64,000 nt of DNA from Acidimicrobiales bacterium (GTDB lineage: Bacteria > Actinomycetota > Acidimicrobiia > Acidimicrobiales > Poriferisodalaceae). Shown in pieces: positions 33,613 through 42,783 of the stretch. A program made the translations under genes and the position numbers. The stretch is taken from the NCBI GenBank assembly GCA_009843525.1, contig VYDH01000038.1:1-64000 (forward strand), written 5' to 3'. Below the pieces are notes generated by a model. That model was given only the letters and a program-made list of their open reading frames with translations. It searched no databases and was not told where the DNA came from. Every line of letters starts with the position of its first letter. Position 1 is the stretch's first letter.

Positions 33613-35892
33613 CTAGAGCGAGGCTCGGATGATGTTGAGCGCCGAGCCGGCCTTGAACCACTCCACCTGGTCATTGCTGAACGTGTGGTTCGCTTGGAAT
33701 GAGAACGTGTCGCCCGACGGCTTGCGCACCTCGACGGTGACGGGGCGCCCCGGCGCCAGATCGGCGAGCCCCACCACCGAGATCCGGTCGTCCTCATCGA
33801 TGCGGTCGTAGTCGGCGGGGTCCGCGAACGTGAGCGGCAGCATGCCCTGCTTCTTCAGGTTGGTCTCGTGGATGCGGGCGAAGCTGCGGCACAGCGCGAC
33901 CAGGCCGCCCCGGAAGCGCGGCTCCATGGCGGCGTGCTCGCGGCTCGAGCCCTCGCCCATGTTCTGGTCGCCGATCACCACCCAGTTCACGCCGGCGGCG
34001 TGGTATGCCCTCGCGATCTCCGGGTACGGCTGCGTCTCGCCGGTCAACTGGTTCTTGCCGCGCCCCACGTCGTAGCCGTCAAAGGCATTCACCGCACCGA
34101 GGTACAGGTTTCCCGAGATGTTCTCGAGGTGGCCCCGGTAGCGAAGCCACGGGCCGGCCATGGAGATGTGGTCGGTGGTGAACTTGCCCTTGGCCTTGAC
34201 CAGCACCGGGAGATCTGCGTAGTCGTTGCCGTCCCACGCGTCGAACGGCTCGAGTACCTGCAAGCGGTCCGACGTCGGTGAGACCCGCACCTCGACGCTG
34301 CCCCGGTCAGCCGGCGGGGCCACGAATCCGCTCTCGCCGGGATCGAAGCCGGCCGGCGGCAGCTCGACACCCACCGGCGTCGGCAGCGTGACCGGCTCCC
34401 CGGCATCGGTGTGCAGCACGCCGTCGACGGGATCGAAGTCGAGCGTTCCCGCCAGCGCCAACGCCATGACGGTCTCGGGCGAGGTGACGAATGCCAGCGT
34501 GGCGGCATCGCCGTCGTTGCGCTTGGGGAAATTGCGGTTGTAGGACGTGACGATCACGTTTGCCTGGCCGGGCACGTAGTTCTCGTCGCCGGAGCGGTCC
34601 CACTGGCCGATGCAGGGTCCGCAGGCGTTCGCCAGCACGGTGGCGCCCAACGCCTCGAAATCGGCGAGCAGCCCGTCTCGTTCGATGGTGGCCCGCACCT
34701 GCTCCGAGCCAGGGGTCACGAGCAGCTGTGTCCGTGCCCGCAGCCCCTTGGCAGCGGCATCACGGGCGATCGAGGCGGCCCGGGTGATGTCCTCGTAGCT
34801 GGAGTTGGTACAGCTGCCGATGAGCGCTGCGCTGATCTGAAGCGGCCAGCCCTCGGCTTGGGCCTCCGCCCCCAGGGCGGATACCTCGCGGGCGAGGTCG
34901 GGGGTATGCGGGCCGTTGATGTGAGGCCGCAGCTGCGACAGGTCGATCTCGATGACCTGGTCGTAATGGGTGCCAGGGTCGGCCATCGCCTCGTCGTCGG
35001 GCCGCAGGTGCTCGGCGACCGCATCGGCCGCGTCGGCCACCCCAGATCGCCCGGTGGCCGACAGGTAGCGGGCCATCGCAGCGTCGTAGCCGAACAGCGA
35101 TGTGGTGGCGCCGATCTCGGCGCCCATGTTGCAGATTGTGCCTTTGCCGGTGGCGCTGAGCGATTCGGCGCCCGGGCCGAAGTACTCCACGATCGCCCCG
35201 GTGCCGCCGGAGACCGTGAGGATCTCCGCCACCTTCAGGATCACGTCCTTCGGCGCACTCCAGCCGGACAGTTCGCCGACCAGGTGCACGCCGATGACCT
35301 TGGGCCACCGCACGTTCCAGGCGAAGCCGGTCATGACATCGACGGCGTCGGCGCCGCCCACGCCGACTGCCACCATGCCCAGCCCGCCGGCATTGGGCGT
35401 GTGGCTGTCGGTGCCGATCATCATCCCGCCGGGGAAGGCGTACTGCTCGAGCACAACCTGGTGGATGATGCCGCTGCCCGGCTTCCAGAAGCCTGCGCCG
35501 TAGCGGGCGCACACGCTCTCGAGAAAGTCGTAGACCTCCTCGTTGTTCTCCGAAGCGGCGAGCAGGTCGCGCTTGCCGTCCTCGCGAGCTTGGATGAGAT
35601 GGTCGCAGTGGGTGGTGGTGGGCACCGCCACCTCGTCCAGCCCCGCAGTCATGAACTGGAGCCACGCCATCTGTGCAGTGGCGTCCTGCATGGCGACGCG
35701 GTCGGGTGCCAAGTCGACGTAGGAAGCACCCCGCTCGAGTTCCTGGTCACGGTGGGAGAGGTGCGCAATCAGGATCTTCTCCGACAGCGTGAGCGCGCGG
35801 CCCAGCCGCTCACGTCCGAATGCCACGGCATCGGCCAGCCCGGCGTACACCCCTTCGATCAGCTCAATCGGAGTCCTCGCGTGAACGGCCAT
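33613..35892 (-). CDS. acn: aconitate hydratase (mitochondrial-type)
   Basis: 759 aa from ATG 35892 (AGGGAG 7 bp upstream); TTG 35898 is in frame. Cluster ligands in [11 protein letters not shown] and [39 protein letters not shown]; swivel domain [19 protein letters not shown]. The order and length match the eukaryotic mitochondrial/AcnA-short type rather than the 890-aa AcnA. Converts citrate to isocitrate. It is divergent from the permease fusion gene. Confidence 0.96.
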   Translation of the reverse strand: MAVHARTPIELIEGVYAGLADAVAFGRERLGRALTLSEKILIAHLSHRDQELERGASYVDLAPDRVAMQDATAQMAWLQFMTAGLDEVAVPTTTHCDHLIQAREDGKRDLLAASENNEEVYDFLESVCARYGAGFWKPGSGIIHQVVLEQYAFPGGMMIGTDSHTPNAGGLGMVAVGVGGADAVDVMTGFAWNVRWPKVIGVHLVGELSGWSAPKDVILKVAEILTVSGGTGAIVEYFGPGAESLSATGKGTICNMGAEIGATTSLFGYDAAMARYLSATGRSGVADAADAVAEHLRPDDEAMADPGTHYDQVIEIDLSQLRPHINGPHTPDLAREVSALGAEAQAEGWPLQISAALIGSCTNSSYEDITRAASIARDAAAKGLRARTQLLVTPGSEQVRATIERDGLLADFEALGATVLANACGPCIGQWDRSGDENYVPGQANVIVTSYNRNFPKRNDGDAATLAFVTSPETVMALALAGTLDFDPVDGVLHTDAGEPVTLPTPVGVELPPAGFDPGESGFVAPPADRGSVEVRVSPTSDRLQVLEPFDAWDGNDYADLPVLVKAKGKFTTDHISMAGPWLRYRGHLENISGNLYLGAVNAFDGYDVGRGKNQLTGETQPYPEIARAYHAAGVNWVVIGDQNMGEGSSREHAAMEPRFRGGLVALCRSFARIHETNLKKQGMLPLTFADPADYDRIDEDDRISVVGLADLAPGRPVTVEVRKPSGDTFSFQANHTFSNDQVEWFKAGSALNIIRASL

Positions 35893-36067
35893 GGACAACT
35901 CCCTCTTCGTGGGCGAGAGTGCCGGCAGGCGTCCGCTACTGCGGGGGCGGTACGGCGTCCGCCGGCGGGGGTTTCAATCTAGAGGCTCACCCCGGCTTCA
36001 CTCCCGGAGCTGCGCCGCTCTCGCTCACGCCGGACTCTCGGCCGAGCCTGCGGATAGTTGTGCTTAC

Positions 36068-36073
36068 TAGGGT
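36068..36073 (+). promoter_or_regulatory. candidate -10 element
   Basis: TAGGGT, 7 nt before GTG 36081 but only 1 nt before ATG 36075, so it favours the GTG. Confidence 0.4.
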
Positions 36074-36080
36074 CATGGGC

Positions 36081-37868
36081 GTGACTGCGGGTGGTGCCCC
36101 GCTGGCACCGACCTACGAGCCTGATGAGGCTCCAACCCGAAGGATCGTCGCGGGTCTCGGCGGGCAACTTGCACTGCTGATGGTGGTGCCGCTGGCGATC
36201 CTTCCGGCCCTCGTGGTTCAGCTCGCCGGAGAATCCGACGCGGTGGCCGCACGAGCCGTCGTGGCATCGATGGTGGTGTGCGGTCTCACGACGCTGGCGC
36301 TCACCGTGCGCTTGGGACGGCTGCGCAGCGACAGCCTCTATGTCGCCACCGTCGATCTGGTCAGCTTGCCGTTCTGCATTCTGGCGCTGGCAAGCGGGGG
36401 CCCGGCCACACTGGCGGCTCTGGTGGTGGTCTCCGGGCTGTTCCAGGTGGCGATCGGCCTGCGGATGTCGTATCTGCGACGGTTGGTGACGCCGCAGGTG
36501 CGCGGCACGGTCCTCATTCTGGCCTTTGCGGCATTGGTGCCGGTGCTCGCCGACGCCGGCAGCGCCGTGGAGCAGCGCCTCGACTGGTTTGTGCCGGTCA
36601 GCGTCGTTGGGACGGCGGTCACCATCGTGCTCATCTCGGTGTGGGGCCCGCGGCCGTGGCGGATCTGGGGACCTGCACTGGGACTGGTGGTCGGGCTGGG
36701 GGTCGCGGCCGGCCTGGGTGCCTACGACTTCGAACTTGTTGCTGACGCTGCATGGATCGGCTTCGCGGATGTTGGCAGCAGCCCGGGATGGGGCATCGAT
36801 TACGGCACGTTTGCCTCGATGCTGCCCTCCTTCCTGATCGTGTCTTTCGCCATCCTCGTCCGCATGCAGGGAATTTCGTCGAACACGCAGATGGTCTCGT
36901 GGCGCACCTCTCGTGCTCTGGACTTCCGTGAAGTGCAGCGCGCCAACTGGCGCATGGGTGTCGGAACGATGCTGTCGGGTGCCGCCGGGTCATTGCCGGT
37001 CACGATTGCCGGCGTCGGCCCCGCCTTCATCAACCAGACCCGATGCGCGTCGCGCCGCATGGGCACCATTGCCGGCTGCTTCTTCCTGCTGGCGGCGTTT
37101 GTCCCAAAGCTGCGGGCGATCGCCGTGGCGATCCCGCGTCCGATACTGGCCGCCTACGTCATCGTCGCCCTGATCCCGCTGGTACTGCGCGTCGTGATCA
37201 GCTCTGTGCAGCGCCTGCGAAGCACGCGCGATGCGCTGGTCATCCTGCTGCCGCTGGCAGTAGGGCTGTGTGTCGAATTCGGCGTGATGTCGTTTCCGCC
37301 GGACACCGTGTGGCACGCCGTGTCGCAGAACGGCCTGACCGCCGGGAGCCTGGTGCTGGTGGTTGCGGCCATCCTCAACAGCCTCATAGGGCGCCGGGCG
37401 AGCTTGGAGGTTGAGCTCAGCGCCCGCAGCACGGGGGAGTTGAGGCGCTTCGTGACCGACTTCGCCGAGCGGCAGGGCTGTGACGAACACAGCGTCGAGC
37501 GATTGGAGGCTGCAGCCGAGGAGGCGCTCGCCGTCCTCAGCGAGCATGCATCGTCGAGATCGCTGAATGGCACGCGGCGAGTGCGGGTGGCGCTGGGAAG
37601 GATCCGGTCAGGAATCGAGCTGGAGTTCGTGAGCGCGCCGAGCGATGGGCAGAATCTTGAAGAACGCATCGCACTGCTCGCCGAGCCTGAGGCCGAGACG
37701 ATGGAAACCACGATCGAGCGTGATGCCGCGCTGCGGCTGCTGCGGCACTACGCGAGCAATGTCAGCCATCGGCAGTACCTCGAAGCGGAGATCCTGACTG
37801 CGGTTGTCTCCGATGCCGGTTCCCCCCGACGTTCGCGATGGGCGAGGTTTCAGGGGCGGACTTCGTAG
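36081..37868 (+). CDS. NCS2/SLC23-type permease fused to an RsbW-like domain
   Basis: 595 aa from GTG 36081 (ATG 36075 possible). Residues ~20-440 hold 11-13 hydrophobic helices; QGISSNTQMVSWRTSR and GVGTMLSGAAGSLPVTIAGVGPAFINQTR resemble the substrate helix and QN-type region of xanthine/uracil or sulfate-type carriers. From residue ~453 a soluble tail (ELRRFVTDFAERQGCDEHSVERLEAAAEEALAVLSEHA) resembles the GHKL anti-sigma kinase RsbW, but the N-box Asn is Val, so ATP binding is doubtful. Probably an inner-membrane carrier with a cytoplasmic regulatory domain. The stop overlaps the end of the methyltransferase gene by 19 bp. Confidence 0.75.
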   Translation: MTAGGAPLAPTYEPDEAPTRRIVAGLGGQLALLMVVPLAILPALVVQLAGESDAVAARAVVASMVVCGLTTLALTVRLGRLRSDSLYVATVDLVSLPFCILALASGGPATLAALVVVSGLFQVAIGLRMSYLRRLVTPQVRGTVLILAFAALVPVLADAGSAVEQRLDWFVPVSVVGTAVTIVLISVWGPRPWRIWGPALGLVVGLGVAAGLGAYDFELVADAAWIGFADVGSSPGWGIDYGTFASMLPSFLIVSFAILVRMQGISSNTQMVSWRTSRALDFREVQRANWRMGVGTMLSGAAGSLPVTIAGVGPAFINQTRCASRRMGTIAGCFFLLAAFVPKLRAIAVAIPRPILAAYVIVALIPLVLRVVISSVQRLRSTRDALVILLPLAVGLCVEFGVMSFPPDTVWHAVSQNGLTAGSLVLVVAAILNSLIGRRASLEVELSARSTGELRRFVTDFAERQGCDEHSVERLEAAAEEALAVLSEHASSRSLNGTRRVRVALGRIRSGIELEFVSAPSDGQNLEERIALLAEPEAETMETTIERDAALRLLRHYASNVSHRQYLEAEILTAVVSDAGSPRRSRWARFQGRTS

Positions 37869-38935
37869 TAGAGGTTCGCGGCGTCGTTGAAGTCGTGCTC
37901 GGTGAAGCGTGTGAAGCCTGCGGCTGCAGTCATCTCGCGGGCCTTGTCGGGATAGAGACCGAGGGTGCCCAATCCCATGCCGCCCGGCTCGCTCAGCGCC
38001 GACTGCAGGCAGCTCGTGATGGAGAATCCGTAGAACATGGCCAGCATGGGGTTGCGCTGGTCGAGGTTGAAGTCGCCCTTGGAGCGGATGTCCTTGATGA
38101 GCAGCGTGCCGTCTGCATCGAGCGCAGCCCGGATGGCATCCAGCGCCACGTCGGGACGGGGCATGTCGTGGAGGCAGTCGAATGTGAGCGCCAGATCGAA
38201 GTCGCCGGTGGCGGGCACATCGGCAGCTCCGGCCTCGATGAAGGTCGTGTTCTCCAAACCTTCGTCCTCGGCACGTTCGGTCGCCTGCTGAACGGCGATG
38301 GCCGACGGATCGAAGCCGACGACCTCGGTGTTGGGCCACTTCTGCGCGATCAAGCAGGCCGACACGCCCGCTCCGCAGCCGACGTCCAACACCTTGGCGC
38401 CGCGTTCCAGCTTGTCCACGACGCCGTCGAGGCCGTTCAGGATGACCGAGGTGAGATTCTGGCGGCTGAACGGCCCGGTGGTGCGGGCGAGGCCGGCAGC
38501 TGCGCGGGGACCTTGCTGCTCGTAGGTCATGCCGATGCCGGTGCGGAACGAGTCGAGGATCAGGTCCAGGACCTGGTCGCCGAGCCCGCCGCGAAAGGCG
38601 CCCATGGCGAAGTGCAGCGAGCCCTCCTCATCGACGAGCAGCGCCTCGGCCTCGGGTGACAACGAGAAGGCACCGTCGTCGTGGGCGACGAGGCCGGCAG
38701 CGGCCACGCCGTACAGCCACTCTCGCACCAGCCGCTCGGCGAGGCCGGTCGCCTTCGCCACGTCGTGGCTCGTAGCGGGCTGGGTTTCCGAGAGGGCTGC
38801 GAACAGCCCGAGCTGGTCGCCGATGTGCAGCATCGCCGACACCATCTCGCCCTTCTTGTACGTCCACACTTGGAAGGCGAGCTTCTTCAGGACATCAGGG
38901 TCGATCTCACGCTGCTCGGTTCCTGTCTCAGCCAT
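37850..38935 (-). CDS. SAM-dependent methyltransferase with winged-helix N-domain
   Basis: 361 aa from ATG 38935. Residues ~30-95 form a winged helix (MLHIGDQLGLFAALSETQPATSHDVAKATGLAERLVREWL), as in the Rv2258c/O-methyltransferase group; then SAM loop VLDVGCGAGVSACLIAQKWP, acidic FDPSAIAV, and DLALTFDCLHDMPRPDVALDAIR. Small-molecule methylation in the cytoplasm is likely; substrate unknown. It overlaps the permease-fusion gene at the 3' ends. Confidence 0.88.
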   Translation of the reverse strand: MAETGTEQREIDPDVLKKLAFQVWTYKKGEMVSAMLHIGDQLGLFAALSETQPATSHDVAKATGLAERLVREWLYGVAAAGLVAHDDGAFSLSPEAEALLVDEEGSLHFAMGAFRGGLGDQVLDLILDSFRTGIGMTYEQQGPRAAAGLARTTGPFSRQNLTSVILNGLDGVVDKLERGAKVLDVGCGAGVSACLIAQKWPNTEVVGFDPSAIAVQQATERAEDEGLENTTFIEAGAADVPATGDFDLALTFDCLHDMPRPDVALDAIRAALDADGTLLIKDIRSKGDFNLDQRNPMLAMFYGFSITSCLQSALSEPGGMGLGTLGLYPDKAREMTAAAGFTRFTEHDFNDAANLYYEVRP

Positions 38936-38942
38936 CCGCAAG

Positions 38943-38948
38943 ACGCTA
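38943..38948 (-). promoter_or_regulatory. candidate -10 element
   Basis: TAGCGT, 7 nt before ATG 38935. Confidence 0.45.
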
Positions 38949-38982
38949 CTCGCCCATTCGGCTCAGCCTCTGGCGTGGTCGT

Positions 38983-39882
38983 TCAGGCGGTGCAGAGGGG
39001 GTCATCGCCGGCGGGGGGCTGGTGAAAGCACAGGATCGCCTCGACACCGACGTAAGTGAACTCCCATGGCTCGGGTACCGGTCCCTGCCGGCCGCCGTCA
39101 GGGGGGTAGCTCGGGATCCAGCCGTGCTTCTTGGCGATTGCGAAGTTGTCGGCCGAGATCCACTCGTAGGCGGGCGAAGAACCGAAGTGAGCGTGCCCCG
39201 CTTGGCCGATGTCGATCGCGTATCCCGTGTGGTGCTTGGAGTATCCAGGCGGCGCCGACATCTTCAGGCGCTCGGCCAGGTCATCGAATTCATACGGCGC
39301 CTCGAATGGACGCAGGAACACCGCTCGCTGGTACCGGTGCCCGCGGTAGGCAGATTTCAACTCCAGCTCGAAGCCGTGCTCGGCAGCGTCCTGCTCCAGG
39401 GCTCGCCACGCCACGGCGGCGGGACGCTGCAGCGCCAAGCCATCGTCGATAAGGCGCATCAGTGCGTAGTCGGCTGGCAGTGGCCGGCGCTGGTAGCCGC
39501 GTTCGACGGCTTCGGAACGGACCTGCTCGTCCATCTCGGCCGAGTCGGTGATCGTCGGCGGGGCTGAGATCGATGACAAGTTCGGCAGCTCTGCCGTGGT
39601 GAACAGCTCGTTGAAGTCCAGGCCGGTGAAGTGCGGGAAGGACAGCGAGTCGAAGCCTGCGGGCGCCGGCTTCTGCCAGCGCGACACGGGCTCGTCGAGG
39701 TCCGGCGGAGGCGCCCACGGCCCCATGATCGGCTCGCGAATCCAAGCGTTCGACTCGGCGACTGCCGCTCCGAGCGGGCGCGGCAAGACAAGGGTCGTCA
39801 GACCGAGTGTCAGGGCGGCAATCGCCCAGCAGCAGCGCCGCCAGCGTGAGGAGGGGGTATCAGGCGACGCCAGCAGGCTCAT
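38983..39882 (-). CDS. VanY-like peptidase-fold protein with a substituted zinc ligand
   Basis: 299 aa from ATG 39882, whose start overlaps the ABC gene's end by 23 bp. An N-terminal membrane helix (CCWAIAALTLGLTTLVLPRPLGAAVA) anchors or exports it. The M15B fold is marked by SAYRGHRYQ and SKHHTGYAIDIG, which give the first His and Asp ligands. The usual final EPWHxxYVG reads EPWEFTYVG, so the third zinc ligand His is Glu. It may have altered metal use or no D-Ala-D-Ala carboxypeptidase activity. A cell-wall location is likely. Confidence 0.8.
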   Translation of the reverse strand: MSLLASPDTPSSRWRRCCWAIAALTLGLTTLVLPRPLGAAVAESNAWIREPIMGPWAPPPDLDEPVSRWQKPAPAGFDSLSFPHFTGLDFNELFTTAELPNLSSISAPPTITDSAEMDEQVRSEAVERGYQRRPLPADYALMRLIDDGLALQRPAAVAWRALEQDAAEHGFELELKSAYRGHRYQRAVFLRPFEAPYEFDDLAERLKMSAPPGYSKHHTGYAIDIGQAGHAHFGSSPAYEWISADNFAIAKKHGWIPSYPPDGGRQGPVPEPWEFTYVGVEAILCFHQPPAGDDPLCTA

Positions 39883-41749
39883 CAGTCCCAACCAGCGTGC
39901 GGTACAGGTCTGCGTAGAGACCCTCTGCGGCGAGCAGTTCGAGGTGGCGACCCTGCTCGACGAGACGCCCTCGATCGAGCACCAGGATCTGGTCGGCATC
40001 GGCGATGGTCGAGAGTCGGTGAGCGATGACCACCGCGGTGCGACCGGCGAGTGCCGTCGCGAGCGCGCTCTGCACCAGCGCCTCGTTCTCGCTGTCGAGA
40101 TGGCTGGTGGCCTCGTCGAGCACCACGATCGCAGGATGCTTCAACAGCACCCGGGCAATTGCGAGACGCTGTTTCTCGCCGCCGGAGAGCCGGTAGCCGC
40201 GTTCGCCCACGACAGTGTTCCAGCCCTCCGGCAGGCTCCCGATCAGCTCGTCGATGTGCGCCGCCCGGCAAACCGCGGCAAGTTCCTCGTCGGTCGCGCC
40301 CGGTCGCGCATAGCGCAGGTTGGCCGCGATGGTGTCGTGGAATAGGTGCGGATCCTGCGAGACGACGCCGATGTGAGATCGCAGCGATGCTGACGTGACG
40401 TCGCGCACGTCGTGCCCGTCGATGGACACGGCGCCGCTGTCGACGTCGTACAGCCTGGCAATCAGCGCAGCCAGAGTCGTCTTGCCAGCGCCTGACGGTC
40501 CGACGAGCGCAACCGTCTGGCCCGGCTCGATGACTGCGGACACGCTGTCGAGCACCGGTCCCGCCGCGGTGTCGCTGTGCTGTTGGGGCGTTGCAGGTGC
40601 TCCGCCCAGCGCGAGCAGCATCTGGCTGTCGGCGGCGGGGTAGGTGAAGGTCACGTCGCGCAGTTCGATCCGCCCGTCCACGGAGTCGAGCTCGACGGCG
40701 TCTGAGCGGTCGTCAATCGGGTTCGGCAGGTCGAGCACCGCGAACACGCGCTCGAACGAGACCAGCGCTGTCATCACGTCGACCCGGGCGTTCGTGAGGC
40801 TGGTCAGCGGCATGTAGATCCGCACCACCATCAACCCCATGGCCACCAGCGTCCCGACCGTGAGCGCGCCCGAAATCACCAGATGTGCGCCGACCCAGTA
40901 CAGCATCGCGGCCCCGACGGCCCCCACCAGGCTGAGGCCGATGAAGAACGCTCGCCCGTAGAGCGCACTGCGCACGCCGATGTCGCGCACGGTCCGCGCC
41001 GAGCGGCTGAACCCAGCCCGCTCGATGTCATGCCGCCCGAACAGCTTGACCAGCAGCGCGCCGGCCACATTCAAGCGCTCGGTCATCACGGTGTTCATCG
41101 CTGCGTTGTGCTCCATGCTCTGGCGCGTCAACGCTTGCAGCCGTCGGCCCACTCGCTTCGTCGGTGCAATGAACACCGGCAGCAGCGCGAGCGCGAGCAG
41201 CGTCAGGCGCCACTCCAGTGCCAGCATGGCCACGAGCGTCGTGGCGAGCACGATCGTGTTGGACACCACCGAGCTGAGCGTGCCGGTGAACGCCCGTTGG
41301 GCGCCGATGACGTCGTTGTTCATGCGGCTGATCAACGACCCGGTCTGCACGTGGGTGAAGAACGCGATCGGCATCCGCTGCACGTGGTCGTACAGGCCGA
41401 CTCGCAGGTCGAAGATGAGCCCTTCGCCGATGCGCGCCGACCACCAGCGCTCGATGAACGACAGGCCGGCCTCGCAGAACGCCGCTGCCACGATGATCGC
41501 TGCCAGCACGTTGAGCTGCCACCGGTCTCCCGCTGGAATGGCCTCGTCGATGATGCGCCCGAACAGGATCGGCGGCACCAGGAACGCCAGTGCTCCGAGC
41601 AGTTGCGCTGCGAGGAATCCCGTCAGCATCATCCGGTACGGCAGTGCCAGAGCCGCTGCTCGGCGGACGGTGCCCGGCGCTAGGTGACGTCCTTCCACAG
41701 CGGCCGGGTCGTGCCCCATCGCGCCGTGTGCTGACTCCAGCGACTGCAT
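39860..41749 (-). CDS. ABC exporter, fused permease and ATPase
   Basis: 629 aa half-transporter. Six helices in residues ~35-320 (TGFLAAQLLGALAFLVPPILFG and on), EAA-like MPIAFFTHVQTGSLISRMNND, then ATPase: Walker A GPSGAGKTT, SQDPHLFHDTIAANLRYARP, signature LSGGEKQRLAIARVLL, Walker B IVVLDEATSHLD, switch AHRLSTI. MsbA/multidrug type, homodimeric, exporting lipids or hydrophobic compounds. A 30-aa insert near ATPQQHSDTAAGP precedes Walker A. Its position after the PlsC-like gene hints at a lipid substrate. Confidence 0.92.
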   Translation of the reverse strand: MQSLESAHGAMGHDPAAVEGRHLAPGTVRRAAALALPYRMMLTGFLAAQLLGALAFLVPPILFGRIIDEAIPAGDRWQLNVLAAIIVAAAFCEAGLSFIERWWSARIGEGLIFDLRVGLYDHVQRMPIAFFTHVQTGSLISRMNNDVIGAQRAFTGTLSSVVSNTIVLATTLVAMLALEWRLTLLALALLPVFIAPTKRVGRRLQALTRQSMEHNAAMNTVMTERLNVAGALLVKLFGRHDIERAGFSRSARTVRDIGVRSALYGRAFFIGLSLVGAVGAAMLYWVGAHLVISGALTVGTLVAMGLMVVRIYMPLTSLTNARVDVMTALVSFERVFAVLDLPNPIDDRSDAVELDSVDGRIELRDVTFTYPAADSQMLLALGGAPATPQQHSDTAAGPVLDSVSAVIEPGQTVALVGPSGAGKTTLAALIARLYDVDSGAVSIDGHDVRDVTSASLRSHIGVVSQDPHLFHDTIAANLRYARPGATDEELAAVCRAAHIDELIGSLPEGWNTVVGERGYRLSGGEKQRLAIARVLLKHPAIVVLDEATSHLDSENEALVQSALATALAGRTAVVIAHRLSTIADADQILVLDRGRLVEQGRHLELLAAEGLYADLYRTLVGTDEPAGVA

Positions 41750-41756
41750 GAATCGA

Positions 41757-41762
41757 ACGATA
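41757..41762 (-). promoter_or_regulatory. candidate -10 element
   Basis: TATCGT, 7 nt before ATG 41749; an internal promoter within the leftward run. Confidence 0.4.
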
Positions 41763-41802
41763 CGAGCCGTTCAGGCCACGGATTCGGTTTTGGCGTGACT
41801 GG

Positions 41803-42783
41803 TCAGACGTAGGGCCAGCGGCGCTTTGAGGCTGCCGTGGCGGCAGAGGCTTCATCGGGCCGCGTGGGTTCGGTAAGCGCCCAGCGGCGGCGCCATGCCG
41901 AAGCCGTGGGGCCCTCGAGACCCGGGCTGTCGGCGCTGTGCAGGCGCCGGCGGGCCGCGAACCAGTTGCCGGTGGCGGTCTCGTCCGCGAGCCCCTCCAC
42001 TGCGGCTTGTAGCCGCCGAGTGAAGCGGCGGTTGTTCTCGCCCTCGTCGAAGCTCAGCGGGCGGCCGAAATTGATCACCGAGCGGGCTCGCCTGGGCCAC
42101 GCACGGCCTTTGCGCAGGATGTCGAAGGTGCCCCGGATGTGCACGGGCACCACCGGTACGCCCGCCTGCTTGGCCAGGAAGGCCGCACCGGGCCGGAACT
42201 GCTGACCCCAGCCGTCGCGGGAGCGACCTCCCTCCGGATAGATCACCAAGCTCCAGCCGCCGCGTAGCAGCGTCACCGCCTTGTCGATGGTCCGGCGGTT
42301 CAGTGCAGTTCGCTCGATGGGGATGGCGCCGACGAACAGTGCAGAGATCGCCGAGGTCGCCCGGTTCCCGAAGAAATAGTCGGCCGCAGCGCCGACCACG
42401 AGCCGGTTGCACCACGGCTCGGGAACGGAGGTGGCGATGACCGCGGTATCGACATGGCTCTGGTGGTTGGCTGCGAACACCGCCGGACCGTCGAGTTCGC
42501 TGAGCCGGTCCACGCCCTTGATCGTCGGCTGGGCGTAATAGCGCACCAGTGCGCGGACAATCGTGTCCCGCGCAACCCGGCGGGCAACCCGAGCCGGGAA
42601 GCGCCGAGCCCAGTCAGTGTCATAGTTCGCGCCGGCGTTGACCGGCAGAGGCGTCTGACCCTGAGGGGTTGCGGCCGCTCGCAGCGGGAAGTCGGCGCCT
42701 CGCATGATGCGAGTCACCGACGCCCTCGTGCGCTGAGCGCGCTTGGCCCCGAGGTGGGAGATCCCCGGCTTCTCAGACGACAT
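41803..42783 (-). CDS. PlsC-like acyltransferase
   Basis: 326 aa from ATG 42783, overlapping the LarA-like gene's end by 11 bp. HX4D box NHQSHVD, VGAIPIERTALNRR, YPEGGRSRDGWGQQFRPGAAFLAKQAGVPVVPVHI: all four blocks of 1-acylglycerol-3-phosphate acyltransferases. A ~70-aa basic N-terminus and a basic C-terminus suggest peripheral membrane contact. It could acylate lysophosphatidate or another lipid made by the neighbouring acyl reductase. Confidence 0.88.
   Translation of the reverse strand: MSSEKPGISHLGAKRAQRTRASVTRIMRGADFPLRAAATPQGQTPLPVNAGANYDTDWARRFPARVARRVARDTIVRALVRYYAQPTIKGVDRLSELDGPAVFAANHQSHVDTAVIATSVPEPWCNRLVVGAAADYFFGNRATSAISALFVGAIPIERTALNRRTIDKAVTLLRGGWSLVIYPEGGRSRDGWGQQFRPGAAFLAKQAGVPVVPVHIRGTFDILRKGRAWPRRARSVINFGRPLSFDEGENNRRFTRRLQAAVEGLADETATGNWFAARRRLHSADSPGLEGPTASAWRRRWALTEPTRPDEASAATAASKRRWPYV

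Noticed and set aside
34411..35982. 523-codon frame antisense to aconitase
   Set aside because: Shadow of a highly conserved, full-length aconitase; composition is Gly/Arg/His noise.
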